Positions 1 through 8,876 of a stretch of DNA of 64,000 nt are shown in pieces (position 1 is the stretch's first letter; every line of letters begins with the position of its first letter). The stretch spans positions 1 to 64,000 of the forward strand of contig JASBTI010000045.1 of NCBI GenBank assembly GCA_030148505.1. The letters are read 5' to 3'. Position numbers and translations under genes: made by a program. The DNA comes from Rhodanobacter sp. (GTDB lineage Bacteria; Pseudomonadota; Gammaproteobacteria; Xanthomonadales; Rhodanobacteraceae). The notes under the pieces are model-generated. The model was not told the origin of the DNA, ran no database searches, and saw only the letters and a program-made list of their open reading frames with translations.

Positions 1-1
1 C

Positions 2-154
2 CAGATCGGTCTCGCAACCGCCGCCGACACCGGCTTGCCGAATGCCAAGGCGGCTTGGGACCTCTTCCAGTCCCGCAGCGTGAAACCTTCCACGCCAAAC
101 GCCTACAACAACAACCCCAACTTCGCGATACTGCCGCGTTCAGTCCCTCACTGA
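2..154 (+). CDS. C-terminal end of an unrecognised protein (partial)
   Basis: An open frame runs in from the left edge and stops with TGA at 152-154, giving the last 50 residues of a protein. The piece begins QIGLATAADTGLP and ends NNNPNFAILPRSVPH. Its composition looks like real protein rather than a shadow frame: a run of asparagines, a WDLFQSRSVKP segment, and no biased out-of-frame look. I do not recognise the family, and no motif or membrane segment is visible in so short a piece. It converges on the leftward phosphatidylserine decarboxylase pair. Confidence 0.5.
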   Translation, partial: QIGLATAADTGLPNAKAAWDLFQSRSVKPSTPNAYNNNPNFAILPRSVPH

Positions 155-256
155 CTTGTCGATCCCGACCTGCCCCCGTCCCTCCGTACTCCAACGCGAA
201 GGAGGAATATAGCTACGACACATCTGGCAAGGCCATAGCTTGGCCGTCGGGCAGAC

Positions 257-460
257 TCACCGATTTCCGAGATAAAACCCCAGCAAAATCAGCCCTAACC
301 CGACACCCCAACCGAGCGACATTGCAACCACGAGCCGGCCGATTCTGATACTTCTCAGACGCCAGATCAGATCAAACAACAGCAACCACAAGCCGGTGAA
401 CGCGGAAAGCGCAAAAATGCCCCACCCCAGATGACCGCAGCTCCAGAAGAAGCCATTCAT
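257..460 (-). CDS. Small membrane protein coupled to phosphatidylserine decarboxylase
   Basis: A 67-residue protein with two clear hydrophobic segments, about residues 10-30 (GWGIFALSAFTGLWLLLFDL) and 43-63 (LVVAMSLGWGVGLGLILLGF), separated by a short basic loop WRLRSIRIGR. Its ATG overlaps the stop of the decarboxylase gene as ATGA (457-460), which suggests translational coupling. The hydrophobic hairpin and the overlap make it a likely real gene. The function is unknown. By context it could assist or anchor the membrane-bound decarboxylase, but that is inference. Confidence 0.7.
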   Translation of the reverse strand: MNGFFWSCGHLGWGIFALSAFTGLWLLLFDLIWRLRSIRIGRLVVAMSLGWGVGLGLILLGFYLGNR

Positions 461-1146
461 GACGCGGCCAAGCCTTCGGCCACAGCGGTCTGTCCCGCCC
501 AGACACGATCACCGACGCGTACCAACAGCTTCGTGGCGGCAGGCAACTCCAGCACCACGGTGCTGCCCAGCAATATCCTGCCGATTCGCTGCCCGCGCTC
601 GACCTCCTCACCCTCTCTGACCCAGGTCTCGATGCGGCGCGCGGCCAGACTGGTGATCAAGCGCACGGCGACCTGCCCGCCGTCGGTCGCTATCACGAGG
701 CGTTTTTGTACTGGACAGGTTTTCTCTCTCAGAAAAACGAACTCCCGCCCCTCGCCATCCATGAAGTCATCACCAAGCGATTGCGCGCCAAGAACCCTCC
801 CGGACACGGGACTTCGTTGTACATGCATATCCCAGAAACTCAGCGCAATCACGAGGTAACGCACCCCTCCCTGTATGTCCGCGCTGGTCACCAATCCATC
901 TGCGGGCGCGAGCGTGGTTCCGCCAGGCGGCGGCACACGCTCAGGGTCGCGATAGAAATAGCGCAGAAACGCAGATTGAAACCTCCCGTTCGCCAGCCAA
1001 CCTCTGACCTGCCCCTCGGGCCAGCGCTTACGTGGCGATAACCACCGCCGCACCAGAGGCGAGGGGTGAGGGAAATAGATTCCCAGGTACAGCACCGCAA
1101 TGGCCAACGATGCCAAGATTGCGAGTTGTAGAATAAGCACTATCAT
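457..1146 (-). CDS. psd: Phosphatidylserine decarboxylase family protein, short form
   Basis: A 229-residue pyruvoyl-dependent decarboxylase relative, expected to convert phosphatidylserine or a similar lipid to the amine form at the inner membrane. An N-terminal hydrophobic segment (about residues 2-25) is followed by the family motifs FYRDPERVPP and LAPADGLV, then LSFWDMHVQRSPVSGRV, which matches the conserved FDVHVNRSPV block. Near the end lies LGST, the self-cleavage site where serine becomes the pyruvoyl group. The start is the ATG at 1144-1146; the codon just before it is TTG. The length suits the short archaetidylserine/phosphatidylserine decarboxylase type more than the roughly 300-residue E. 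coli enzyme. It overlaps the small membrane protein by four bases. No phosphatidylserine synthase gene is seen nearby. Confidence 0.88.
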   Translation of the reverse strand: MIVLILQLAILASLAIAVLYLGIYFPHPSPLVRRWLSPRKRWPEGQVRGWLANGRFQSAFLRYFYRDPERVPPPGGTTLAPADGLVTSADIQGGVRYLVIALSFWDMHVQRSPVSGRVLGAQSLGDDFMDGEGREFVFLREKTCPVQKRLVIATDGGQVAVRLITSLAARRIETWVREGEEVERGQRIGRILLGSTVVLELPAATKLLVRVGDRVWAGQTAVAEGLAAS

Positions 1147-1593
1147 CAAATGACCTTGCCCCTGAATTTTTCGCGCCCTAACCCGGATCAGGGAGTGGCG
1201 TGTCTAGCCTGCTCGGCCAAGCGTCATCTCTCCAACCGCAGCGGGCTGACAGAGTACGACGTGGAGTGTACCCGACGCGGCGGTATTGGAGCGGCCAGGC
1301 GACCCAGCTACATCCTTGGCGCGACGGAGGCTAAAACGCTATCCCTGAAGTCACTGCGCTTTGCGGACCGTACTGCGTTTCGCGGCCAGCACATTCTGTG
1401 CGGGCAGACAGTGCTCTCCGAGCGCCCCCCCCGTCTTATCGAACTGGTGATGCAGTAGCTCGTGAGAACGTTGCGGAAGTCTTCGCTGGCGTGGTGGCCG
1501 CCGCTGACGCTTTTCTACTCACAAGTCATAAATAAAGAGTGAGCTCGCCGGGTGGGCAAGCAGTCTCCTGTCCGTAGCCTGTTCACACAAAAT
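1147..1593. other. Intergenic, no gene seen
   Basis: About 450 bases between the leftward FkbM gene and the decarboxylase. The one open frame, 1150-1458 on the plus strand, has no recognisable sequence and looks random. The stretch should hold the decarboxylase promoter, but I cannot point to convincing boxes. Confidence 0.5.
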
Positions 1594-2340
1594 CTAGACG
1601 ACCCTTTCGGAACCGGCCAGGGGACTGCCGATCCTCGCAAATGCCACATCTACATAAACCAGAGGGCCATCAGTCCCCTGTTGTGAAAGCACCGGAAAAT
1701 CGATCAGACGAAATCCACTGTTCTTCATGAACGTCACAATTTCGACAAGATCCGGCTCTCCCTTCTGCCTCTCCATTATCGCAACTTCCATGAGGACAAC
1801 GTCCGTTTTTTCCAGCACTCTGGCCGCACCGCGCAACACTTCAAGCTCGTAGCCTTCTGTGTCTATTTTCAGAAAAAAGGGGCCCGGAAGGGCATGATAG
1901 GTATCCAGGGGGACGACTTGTAACTCTTCGGATACTTCTGATGCCCCCCACAGCTGTTCATTTAGCGAGTTGGGCGGGAGGAACGATGACCCGGTGGGGC
2001 TTCCCAGCAACCGGTAAATGGGTTGGGACCGTTCCGAGCTGCCAACGCCGACCAAATGGTATTCCGCGTCCAGGCGACTACAAATCTCTTGCAAAGCAGG
2101 TTCAAATTCTTTCTGGGGCTCGATCAAAACAAAGTGGGCCTGGGGGAACGCCTCATACAACCAGGGCGTACCGTTTCCCACTCCCACATCAAACACCGTC
2201 TGCGGTAGCACTCCCGTGGCTTCCACCCGACGTAAGAAATGCGTGTATCCGCGAGGTGGGGAGCCGATCATCCTGAGCTCATAGCCATAGTGTTCGGCAA
2301 TCCGGCCAAGAACGGTACGTACAAGGGTCTTAATCCCCAT
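1594..2340 (-). CDS. FkbM family SAM-dependent methyltransferase
   Basis: A 248-residue protein of the FkbM methyltransferase family, which O-methylates sugars or other small molecules using S-adenosylmethionine. The glycine-rich SAM loop is VFDVGVGNGTPWL at about residues 49-61, followed by the acidic strand end FVLIEPQKEFEP. The family block FLKIDTEGYELEVLRGA lies near residues 155-171, and DVVLMEVAIME follows. ATG at 2340 is preceded by GGGAG at good spacing. It sits next to the flippase and the exopolysaccharide operon, so a role in methylating a surface glycan is a reasonable inference. It is not tightly linked to either neighbour, with gaps of about 900 and 450 bases. Confidence 0.85.
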   Translation of the reverse strand: MGIKTLVRTVLGRIAEHYGYELRMIGSPPRGYTHFLRRVEATGVLPQTVFDVGVGNGTPWLYEAFPQAHFVLIEPQKEFEPALQEICSRLDAEYHLVGVGSSERSQPIYRLLGSPTGSSFLPPNSLNEQLWGASEVSEELQVVPLDTYHALPGPFFLKIDTEGYELEVLRGAARVLEKTDVVLMEVAIMERQKGEPDLVEIVTFMKNSGFRLIDFPVLSQQGTDGPLVYVDVAFARIGSPLAGSERVV

Positions 2341-3238
2341 GGGCTACTCCCGGTGGCAGTGATAGGACGATGAACGCGAGCGAGACATACAGCTGCGCGG
2401 CTGTATGCCTCTGATTTATCGAATATTGAAGTTTTATCCGTGCAGTGTGAGTGTACATCTATGGAACATCGGAACAAGTCGATAACCACTGCCCCGGACG
2501 TCGACTCACGCCCATCGTAAAAACAGAAAATTTCCGCAGCACAGGCGTGGCAGCAAATGCCGGGGGTCGATCATTCAAGATATGAAAGCCGGCTCGAAAA
2601 GCTTTGTTGGCCATCCATGCACCTCTTCCCTTCTGGGCCTGTAATGCTGCTCGCTCTACCCACAATCCCGACTACGCAAACAGTATTCCTGTGTGCAATT
2701 GCCCAGTGCCGTAGAGCTGCCATCTCATAACCAAGCGGGTGTTGAGCGATACGGAGTGACCACCGCTCCCCCCACGCATCGCGCCCCTTTACACATCCCC
2801 TGTGCTGGGCTGGCTCTTTCAGCGTCCTCCCTTCTGCAGAGCGTGGATTGCCGGCAAGCAGCAGCCGTTTGGATGATCGCGATCCCTACGCGGACGGTGG
2901 CGTATCGCTAAAACGGCGCCGGAGTGGACCACGCCGGACCACACCAGAAAAGCTACACACGAAATCATCTGCGCCATCCCAGCAAGAACGATCGCCCTCA
3001 CTTTTCCCGAAGGTTGCTGACATACGCGGCATCCGGGAAGCCGCTCTGCCTCACCATACCGATCATTGAATTTGGACGTCTAATTACAACCGAATGCATA
3101 AGCTTGTCTATAACTTGGCAAATAACAAACGATCCATGCCGTGCAGTCATCAGCTATTGATCGGACGGGATGCCAACAATGCCGGCGCAACCAGTGCGCC
3201 AGACAGGGTCTGCAGGTCCGCAGGCCAGCCGGCAGTCG
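2341..3238. other. Long intergenic stretch, no gene seen
   Basis: Nearly 900 bases between the FkbM gene and the flippase with no convincing frame in six. Short frames such as 2459-2665 (minus) resemble no family I know. Part of it (3070-3140) is clearly richer in A and T than its surroundings. It may hold the FkbM promoter and decayed DNA from gene loss. Confidence 0.5.
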
Positions 3239-4720
3239 CTAGTAACGCGGGTCCGACGCGCGATGCAAACGACGAGCGACAGAGGACATGCTTCGCTGGA
3301 TCTCAAATAACAGTGGATGCTTAGTGAAGATAATTCCCAACAGCCATCCAAGCCCCCCCCCAATCGCCGCAACCATAAATGCCGCAACATAATGGTGAGA
3401 AGGTGATCCAGGCCACAAATAGAATACCGCAGCGGGAACCACGCAACTGCTTAGCGTCACCAGGCCGCTCGGCAACAACGCCGTAACCAGGTTCCACAAC
3501 CTTACAGATTCATACTGCACCACCATTCGGTAATAGAGGACCACGGCAATCGCGTACACCAGTACTTGCGTCGCGGCAACCGCCTCAACGCTGTAAAAGG
3601 CGGCGAGAACGGTAAGACCTATCCGTGGCACTTGATATTGAATCTCTACCCTGGTCACATCGCGATAACGTCCAATCGCGGTAAAGAATCCATTGCACTG
3701 GAATGTCAGCGTCCCGACGAGGGCTGCACCGCAAAGCCATCGCATCAAGGGGACTGCAGCGTCCCACTGGTCGCCGAATGCAATACGAATAATTGGAAAC
3801 GCCATCAACGCGCAAAATGCAAAGAATGGCCAACTTATGCCAGTAAGGTAAGCTACGGATTTCAGAAAGAGCTGCGGAGCCGTGTTGCTATCGCGATGCT
3901 CCCGAGCATAGGCAGGAAACGCAACATTTCCCACTGCGCCTACTACGTTGGTGACGAATATGTTGACCACGCCATAGCCCCTCGAATAAAACCCCGCCGC
4001 GGCCATGCCGAACATTTTGCCAACGATGATATTTGCGGATTGGGTACCCATTTGCATAACGAGATCCGCAATCGTACGATTCCAGCCGAAATCCATGACT
4101 CGCTTCCAATGCGCAAAGCCCACTCCGCGCACACGATACCTCCCGCCCCAGAATTCGCAGCCGGCAATCAAGGCGGCCATGCCGGCAACAGATCCCCACG
4201 CCATGCTCATGTAGGTAAACCCTGCATACGCCAAGGCAATGGTCGTGCCGCCCCTGACGACTGTTTCTCCCAGGCGAATTTTCAATATGCTGTCAAACTT
4301 GAAGCTGCGCTTCATGAGCGCCATGTGGGTGGTACCAAAGGGCAGGAGCACAAAGACCAGACTCATCACCCTTGTGACCCGCGTTACTCCGGGATTGTCA
4401 TAGAAATGACCGATCAGTCCACTGCTTGCAAAGAGAATAGCGGCCAGACACCACGCTATAATGAGATTTATAGTGAACGCGGTTCGAGTCACGTCGTCGC
4501 CCAACGACGGGTCTTGTACCACAAACTCGCTCACTCCGAAGTCCCGAAGCATGTGGACCAGGGCAACAAAACCGACGGCCACGGAATACACGCCTATCTC
4601 TGCCGGTGTCAGCAGACGGCTTAGAATAACGATAGTTGCGACGCTAAGGCTTAGACTGATGCCTGTTTGCGCAAATGACAGGGTTAGTGCTTTTCGAATG
4701 CCAAGCTTCTCTGGTGCCAT
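3239..4720 (-). CDS. Polysaccharide flippase, Wzx/WzxC-like
   Basis: A 493-residue integral membrane protein of the PST/MOP flippase superfamily, which moves lipid-linked oligosaccharide units across the inner membrane. About 12-14 hydrophobic helices can be traced. The N-terminal block LTLSFAQTGISLSLSVATIVILSRLLTPAEIGVYSVAVG is typical, ending in the TPAEIG(V/I)Y motif at about residues 37-45. A second conserved region, WKRVMDFGWNRTIADLVMQMGTQSANIIVGKMFG (about 200-235), matches WzxC/polysaccharide-synthase-3 proteins. The ATG at 4720 has only a weak GGA upstream. It stands apart from the operon to its right by about 470 bases but most likely serves the same polysaccharide, because no other flippase is present. 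Confidence 0.88.
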   Translation of the reverse strand: MAPEKLGIRKALTLSFAQTGISLSLSVATIVILSRLLTPAEIGVYSVAVGFVALVHMLRDFGVSEFVVQDPSLGDDVTRTAFTINLIIAWCLAAILFASSGLIGHFYDNPGVTRVTRVMSLVFVLLPFGTTHMALMKRSFKFDSILKIRLGETVVRGGTTIALAYAGFTYMSMAWGSVAGMAALIAGCEFWGGRYRVRGVGFAHWKRVMDFGWNRTIADLVMQMGTQSANIIVGKMFGMAAAGFYSRGYGVVNIFVTNVVGAVGNVAFPAYAREHRDSNTAPQLFLKSVAYLTGISWPFFAFCALMAFPIIRIAFGDQWDAAVPLMRWLCGAALVGTLTFQCNGFFTAIGRYRDVTRVEIQYQVPRIGLTVLAAFYSVEAVAATQVLVYAIAVVLYYRMVVQYESVRLWNLVTALLPSGLVTLSSCVVPAAVFYLWPGSPSHHYVAAFMVAAIGGGLGWLLGIIFTKHPLLFEIQRSMSSVARRLHRASDPRY

Positions 4721-5193
4721 AAAATTCCGTGTACCCCGAGATCCGGTATATAGTGCATTTCAAACTTTATCCCCATGGCTCACCCGTATCATATTGCCGA
4801 GGCAAAGCGAAACGATGCGGCGCCAGGGAATGAAGTTCACTGACTCAACTGTCACTCTGCATTCTGCATGCGCTCGTTGCCAACGGAAACATTGTCGAGG
4901 CCGTATGCTGACAGAAGCATTTGCGCCACCCCTATGCCTCGGCGAGACGGCGGCTCGAATCAAAGCAGCCTGCATACCTCGCCGCCGGGCGACCGGCTTC
5001 CGCGCATCCGATCTTACTCGCCAACTCGGGGATGCATCGACGATCGGCGTCGGACGCGCGCTCGACCCAAAGTCGCTACCCGTACACTCAACCCATAGGG
5101 GCGGGGTATATACGTCACGACTTTCCGCTGTCGCAAGCGGGGCTGTCGTCCCCATGGCGGATGCAATGATCGACGTCGTACGCGGTTGGCACT
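4721..5193. other. Intergenic, no gene seen
   Basis: About 470 bases between the last gene of the exopolysaccharide operon and the flippase. The plus-strand frames here run on from shadow frames of neighbouring genes and show no family signature. No clear hairpin terminator for the operon was found. Confidence 0.5.
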
Positions 5194-6435
5194 TCACGCA
5201 ACCACTTGATCCAACAGCGTGGCCAGCGACGCCGTCCTCTCGCGCCTTGAGTATTGAGTTACCAGTGTTGGCTGGATTCCTCTCGCCCGTCCCTCTCGCA
5301 AGGCTTCGACGAATTGAAGCAATCGCATCTCAATCGCGGCAACGTCTTCAAGCGGGACAGGTTCCGCTTGGCCAGCATCACGCAATGTACTCGCGGTATC
5401 CCCATGTTCGCCTACCAAGGCGAAGATCGGCCGGCCGATCCGAAGATATTCATAGAGTTTCGCCGGAATCTGCCGATCATACTGCTGGCCTTGGAACAGC
5501 AGCAGCGCATCGGCCGCGGCTTGTTCCATCAAGGCTTCGCGGTTGGAAATCGGCGGCGCCAGAACGACCATTCCGTCAAGCTCCAGGCGCTGTATTTCAC
5601 GTGCGTATATTGCCTCGGAGCCGCTAGCACGCAGCACAACTTTCAGGTTGTCGGCGTTGATGCTTCCCGAGGCCTTCAGACGTGCCATCGCAGTAAAAAA
5701 TGGAATGGGGTTGCGACCTTCAGGATACAAAAGGCCGCTATGCAGCAGGACCAGCGGCCTTCCCCCCGGGGGCGGCGGGGCGGGTGGAAGATCGATGAAT
5801 GATGCCTCGTCGTACCCATTCTCGATAACCATCAGACGCCCATCGTGGCAAGCCTCGGGATAGCGTTGGGCGTAATCGCGATGGGCGCCGGGGGTAGTAA
5901 AAACCGTACGCGCCGCATTACGCAGCACGGCCTGCTCCCAGCGGTGCTGCGACGCCAGCGAAAATGCATTCTCGGCAGATACCGAGCTGGCCACCGGATC
6001 CCGAAAATCTGCAACCCACGGCAGCCCGGAAATACGGCTCAAGGTCCGGGCAATGCAATGGGCGGTCATAATGGGATAGGTAGACCAAATCGCGCGAACC
6101 CGGTGGCGGCGGATAAGCCGCAACCCCTGCCATACCGCCGCTGGCCACCAGGAAATCCAGCGATCGGGCTGAGCCATAAACGCAGGATACTTGCCGCCGA
6201 TACCGAAATGACGACGGGCATCGAACGCCATCGAACGACTCACGATACAACCTCTGGGAATAATGTCGTCATCCATCGGAGCCGTTCGCGGGTAGGCTTG
6301 CGGCCAGGCCGACATGACGATTGGGTCCCAGCCGAAAGCCGGCAAGTTTCGAGCAAAACCGAGCGTGCGCAGGTGCCCGCTGCCCATGGCAGCGGGCGGA
6401 AAGTGATAGGCGATCATCAAGACAGGGCGTCCCAT
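5194..6435 (-). CDS. Glycosyltransferase, GT4-like, last gene of XrtA operon
   Basis: A 413-residue retaining glycosyltransferase with two Rossmann-like halves. The N-terminal half carries LMIAYHFPPAAMGSGHLRTLGFARNL (about residues 6-31), where the HFPP...G block binds the acceptor side. The C-terminal half has IPAKLYEYLRIGRPIFAL (about 327-344), which corresponds to the nucleotide-sugar binding region of GT4-type enzymes. No transmembrane segment is evident, so it should act at the cytoplasmic face of the inner membrane. It lies 10 bases downstream of the O-ligase-like gene and is the last gene of the compact leftward operon. Donor and acceptor sugars cannot be read from the sequence. Confidence 0.85.
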   Translation of the reverse strand: MGRPVLMIAYHFPPAAMGSGHLRTLGFARNLPAFGWDPIVMSAWPQAYPRTAPMDDDIIPRGCIVSRSMAFDARRHFGIGGKYPAFMAQPDRWISWWPAAVWQGLRLIRRHRVRAIWSTYPIMTAHCIARTLSRISGLPWVADFRDPVASSVSAENAFSLASQHRWEQAVLRNAARTVFTTPGAHRDYAQRYPEACHDGRLMVIENGYDEASFIDLPPAPPPPGGRPLVLLHSGLLYPEGRNPIPFFTAMARLKASGSINADNLKVVLRASGSEAIYAREIQRLELDGMVVLAPPISNREALMEQAAADALLLFQGQQYDRQIPAKLYEYLRIGRPIFALVGEHGDTASTLRDAGQAEPVPLEDVAAIEMRLLQFVEALREGRARGIQPTLVTQYSRRERTASLATLLDQVVA

Positions 6436-6445
6436 GCTTCCTTTC

Positions 6446-7756
6446 CTAGACCGTATTCAGCAATTTTTTGGCGGGCGTAGCCGCCACGAGTATTCGTGTT
6501 TTAACGGATTGACGCCCTGGAATCTCTTGCGTGCAATGGGCCATCAGCAGTGCTGACAGCGCCATCAGTTGATAAGTCAAATCAAAATAGCTCATGGGCA
6601 GGAACGCCCCAGCCGTCATGAAGGCCACCAGGCTGACCTGCAACATGGACGCCAGATCGAAGGCCCACTTCATGTCCGGGATATCGCGTGTCCTTTTCCG
6701 CACGCGACTGCAGTTTTTCCAACTTACGAACAGTAACATCAGGAACATGACCAGCCCGGGAAAACCCTGTTCCCCCAGAACCCGGAAATAAATGCTGTGT
6801 ATCGCGCGATGGATCGCTCCTTCCGGGCCATAGCGCTGCCACAGGGTCGCACTTTGGTACACGTTGAATCCGCCACCCAGCAACGGACGGTGCACCGCAA
6901 GGTTAGCCGCGAACTCGTAGGATTGAATCCGGGTTTCTCCGGAATCCGTCTGCTCGGCATGGTGCAAAGTCTCCATCCTGTCCGTCCATTGGACGGGCAT
7001 GAAATGGTAAGCAACAAATCCCACCGCCACGATCACCAAGAGAACCGCCAATCGACCTCGGCTTTTCAGGAACAAGGCACCCGCGACGATGGCCAAGGCA
7101 ACCAGACCGCCTCGTGAGTAGGTACCCAGTACGGCAACACCGGTCAACAACATGCCAAAGCCCAGGCCCATGCGTACAAATTTTCGTGCGGAATGAAGCT
7201 GCAAGTAGCGCATGAACGGCAGCGTCATGCATAGCGCAAGCGCCAATGCATTGTTGTCGGCAATGAAACTTGCGGGAGGTCCGAACACGTGGTTGACGCC
7301 ACCCTGAAGAATCGTAAACGCCCCCCCTTTGAAACCATAAAACCCCAGTGAAACCACAATCATCCATACCAGCCAATGCATGCGCTCACGATTGTTGACC
7401 AGCACCAGCGTCACAAACACCATGACCAGGACTTTGGCGAATTCCAGCCATTTCTCCCATGCCGAATCCGGTACTGCGGCATAGAAAGTGGTCAGCCCGG
7501 TCCACAGCAGGAACATCACCAGTAGGATGCTGATTCCCGACCACGGAATCCTCTTGCTTTCCTTGCTGAAAAAAAAGCTCGCAAGCGTAATGATGGCGAC
7601 CAACTGCACCCAGGGAAAACTGTAAGCAAAGCCATAGCACAAGCGATGCGGGTTCATGTAGCCAAGCCAGGACCAGACAAGCAGGCCCATATACGGACGC
7701 ATCAGAATGTAGGGAATCATTCCGAAGATGAACAAGGCGAGGGCAATGTCGCGCAT
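6446..7756 (-). CDS. O-antigen-ligase-like protein of exosortase A systems
   Basis: A 436-residue polytopic membrane protein, from ATG at 7756, of the putative O-glycosylation ligase family found beside exosortase A. It begins MRDIALALFIFGMIPYILMRPYMGLLVWSWLGYMNPHRL, and the MNPHRL(C/T) and GGVNHVFGPP elements (about residues 140-150) are characteristic of that family. The central GLGFGMLLTGVAVLGTYSRGGLVAL region is the Wzy/WaaL-type core, with the TYSRGG motif. It would transfer or polymerise a lipid-linked glycan on the periplasmic side. The start I chose lies five bases past the stop of the toroid protein gene. The longer frame starting at 7792 would overlap that gene and has no support. 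Confidence 0.87.
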   Translation of the reverse strand: MRDIALALFIFGMIPYILMRPYMGLLVWSWLGYMNPHRLCYGFAYSFPWVQLVAIITLASFFFSKESKRIPWSGISILLVMFLLWTGLTTFYAAVPDSAWEKWLEFAKVLVMVFVTLVLVNNRERMHWLVWMIVVSLGFYGFKGGAFTILQGGVNHVFGPPASFIADNNALALALCMTLPFMRYLQLHSARKFVRMGLGFGMLLTGVAVLGTYSRGGLVALAIVAGALFLKSRGRLAVLLVIVAVGFVAYHFMPVQWTDRMETLHHAEQTDSGETRIQSYEFAANLAVHRPLLGGGFNVYQSATLWQRYGPEGAIHRAIHSIYFRVLGEQGFPGLVMFLMLLFVSWKNCSRVRKRTRDIPDMKWAFDLASMLQVSLVAFMTAGAFLPMSYFDLTYQLMALSALLMAHCTQEIPGRQSVKTRILVAATPAKKLLNTV

Positions 7757-7760
7757 GCTG

Positions 7761-8876
7761 CTAGTCCGTCTCGAGTTGCAGCATGAGGGCATCCATGAAG
7801 AACTTCGCTGCCCAGTTCGGATATCGGTTCTTCATATAACCCCCTTTCAGGGGATGGGAGCCCGGCATTCCACCGCGCACGCCGCCATCGACGCTAGTGA
7901 GGTTCTGGATCGAGAGATTGAAACGAATGGCGTTTTCTGCCGCCGGTTTCCAGGAGGTATCACCGGTTGCCGCCGCCAGACGATGCCAGATGATGGCCAT
8001 CTGGGCATTGCCGGTCACACAGGTCCAGCGACTCGCAGGACGCCAGGCCGAGTCCAAGCGTCCGGGCAATGCGCCGTCGCGACGCTGGGACTGAGCCACG
8101 GATCGGGCGATATGCGCAGCGGCGTCCACAAATGCGCCATCGGCAGCGATCAAGCCGACTTCCAGGATGCCGCGGGTCGCGTAAGCGATAGTATGCGTAA
8201 GCGGTCGCTCATTGTCCTCCAGATCGTTGTTCTCCAACCAGCCATTGGCACGCATCTGGGTCAGCGCCCACTGCACGTTGCGCACGGCTGCATCCAGATA
8301 ACGCGGCTCCCCGAGGGCGTGACCGGCTTCGGCCAGCGCATAGGCCACACGCGTGTTGTAGGTATTGAGGGCATGTGCGGCGAAAGGCGAGGCAAAGCGC
8401 CGCCAGGCGCCATCTGGATCCTGGGCTGCCGATAACCAATCGGCCGCGCGCACAACCGAGTCGCGGAAACGCGTGTCTTGCGTTTCCTGCCAAGCGGCCA
8501 ACCAGCCGAACAAGACCTGTCCCGTGTTGAAAATGGTGGGCACAATCCGCGTTGCATCCATCGTGCCGGCGCGCACCCCCCCCTCGGGCAGTTGGATATC
8601 GGACTCCCACACAGCCATGCGCAGTGCCCGTTCACGATATTCCCGGTTGCCCGAGACATGCGAATAGCGAAGGAACGTTGGAATGATGTAGCCGGTGGTT
8701 TCCGGATAGGCGCCAGCCCATTGGCGTTTCGTCACATCGTAATTGGCGCTCACACCGTCGCAATCGGTGGCGTCCTGGGCGCGTGCCAGCCACTGCGCTG
8801 CAGCCTCGAGCCCCCTTCGCGCATCCAGGGGAGGGTTCGGCAATCGTCTGGACAGAAGTCGCGCGATCACGCTCAT
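7761..8876 (-). CDS. Alpha/alpha-toroid protein in XrtA operon
   Basis: A 371-residue protein with repeated helical pairs like the terpenoid-cyclase/glycosidase alpha-alpha barrels. Repeating elements include AAQWLARAQDATDCDGV near the start, AADWLSAAQDPDGAWRR (about 145-160) and ARSVAQSQRRDGALPGRLDSAWRP (about 255-280), each a helix followed by a QxxDGxW-like turn. No signal peptide or membrane segment is seen. The ATG at 8876 overlaps the stop of the ATP-grasp gene as ATGA (8873-8876). The fold suggests a carbohydrate-active or lyase-like enzyme, or an epimerase, but no catalytic set can be assigned. The tight coupling says it acts with the ATP-grasp enzyme on the polysaccharide or its carrier. 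Confidence 0.75.
   Translation of the reverse strand: MSVIARLLSRRLPNPPLDARRGLEAAAQWLARAQDATDCDGVSANYDVTKRQWAGAYPETTGYIIPTFLRYSHVSGNREYRERALRMAVWESDIQLPEGGVRAGTMDATRIVPTIFNTGQVLFGWLAAWQETQDTRFRDSVVRAADWLSAAQDPDGAWRRFASPFAAHALNTYNTRVAYALAEAGHALGEPRYLDAAVRNVQWALTQMRANGWLENNDLEDNERPLTHTIAYATRGILEVGLIAADGAFVDAAAHIARSVAQSQRRDGALPGRLDSAWRPASRWTCVTGNAQMAIIWHRLAAATGDTSWKPAAENAIRFNLSIQNLTSVDGGVRGGMPGSHPLKGGYMKNRYPNWAAKFFMDALMLQLETD

Noticed and set aside
2707..2722. Possible sigma-54 element upstream of the FkbM gene (minus strand, TGGCA with GG-N10-GC)
   Set aside because: The -12 part reads CGGCA rather than TTGCA and it is 370 bases from the gene; probably chance.
3566..4624. 352-codon plus-strand frame
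   Set aside because: It is a shadow of the flippase gene on the minus strand.
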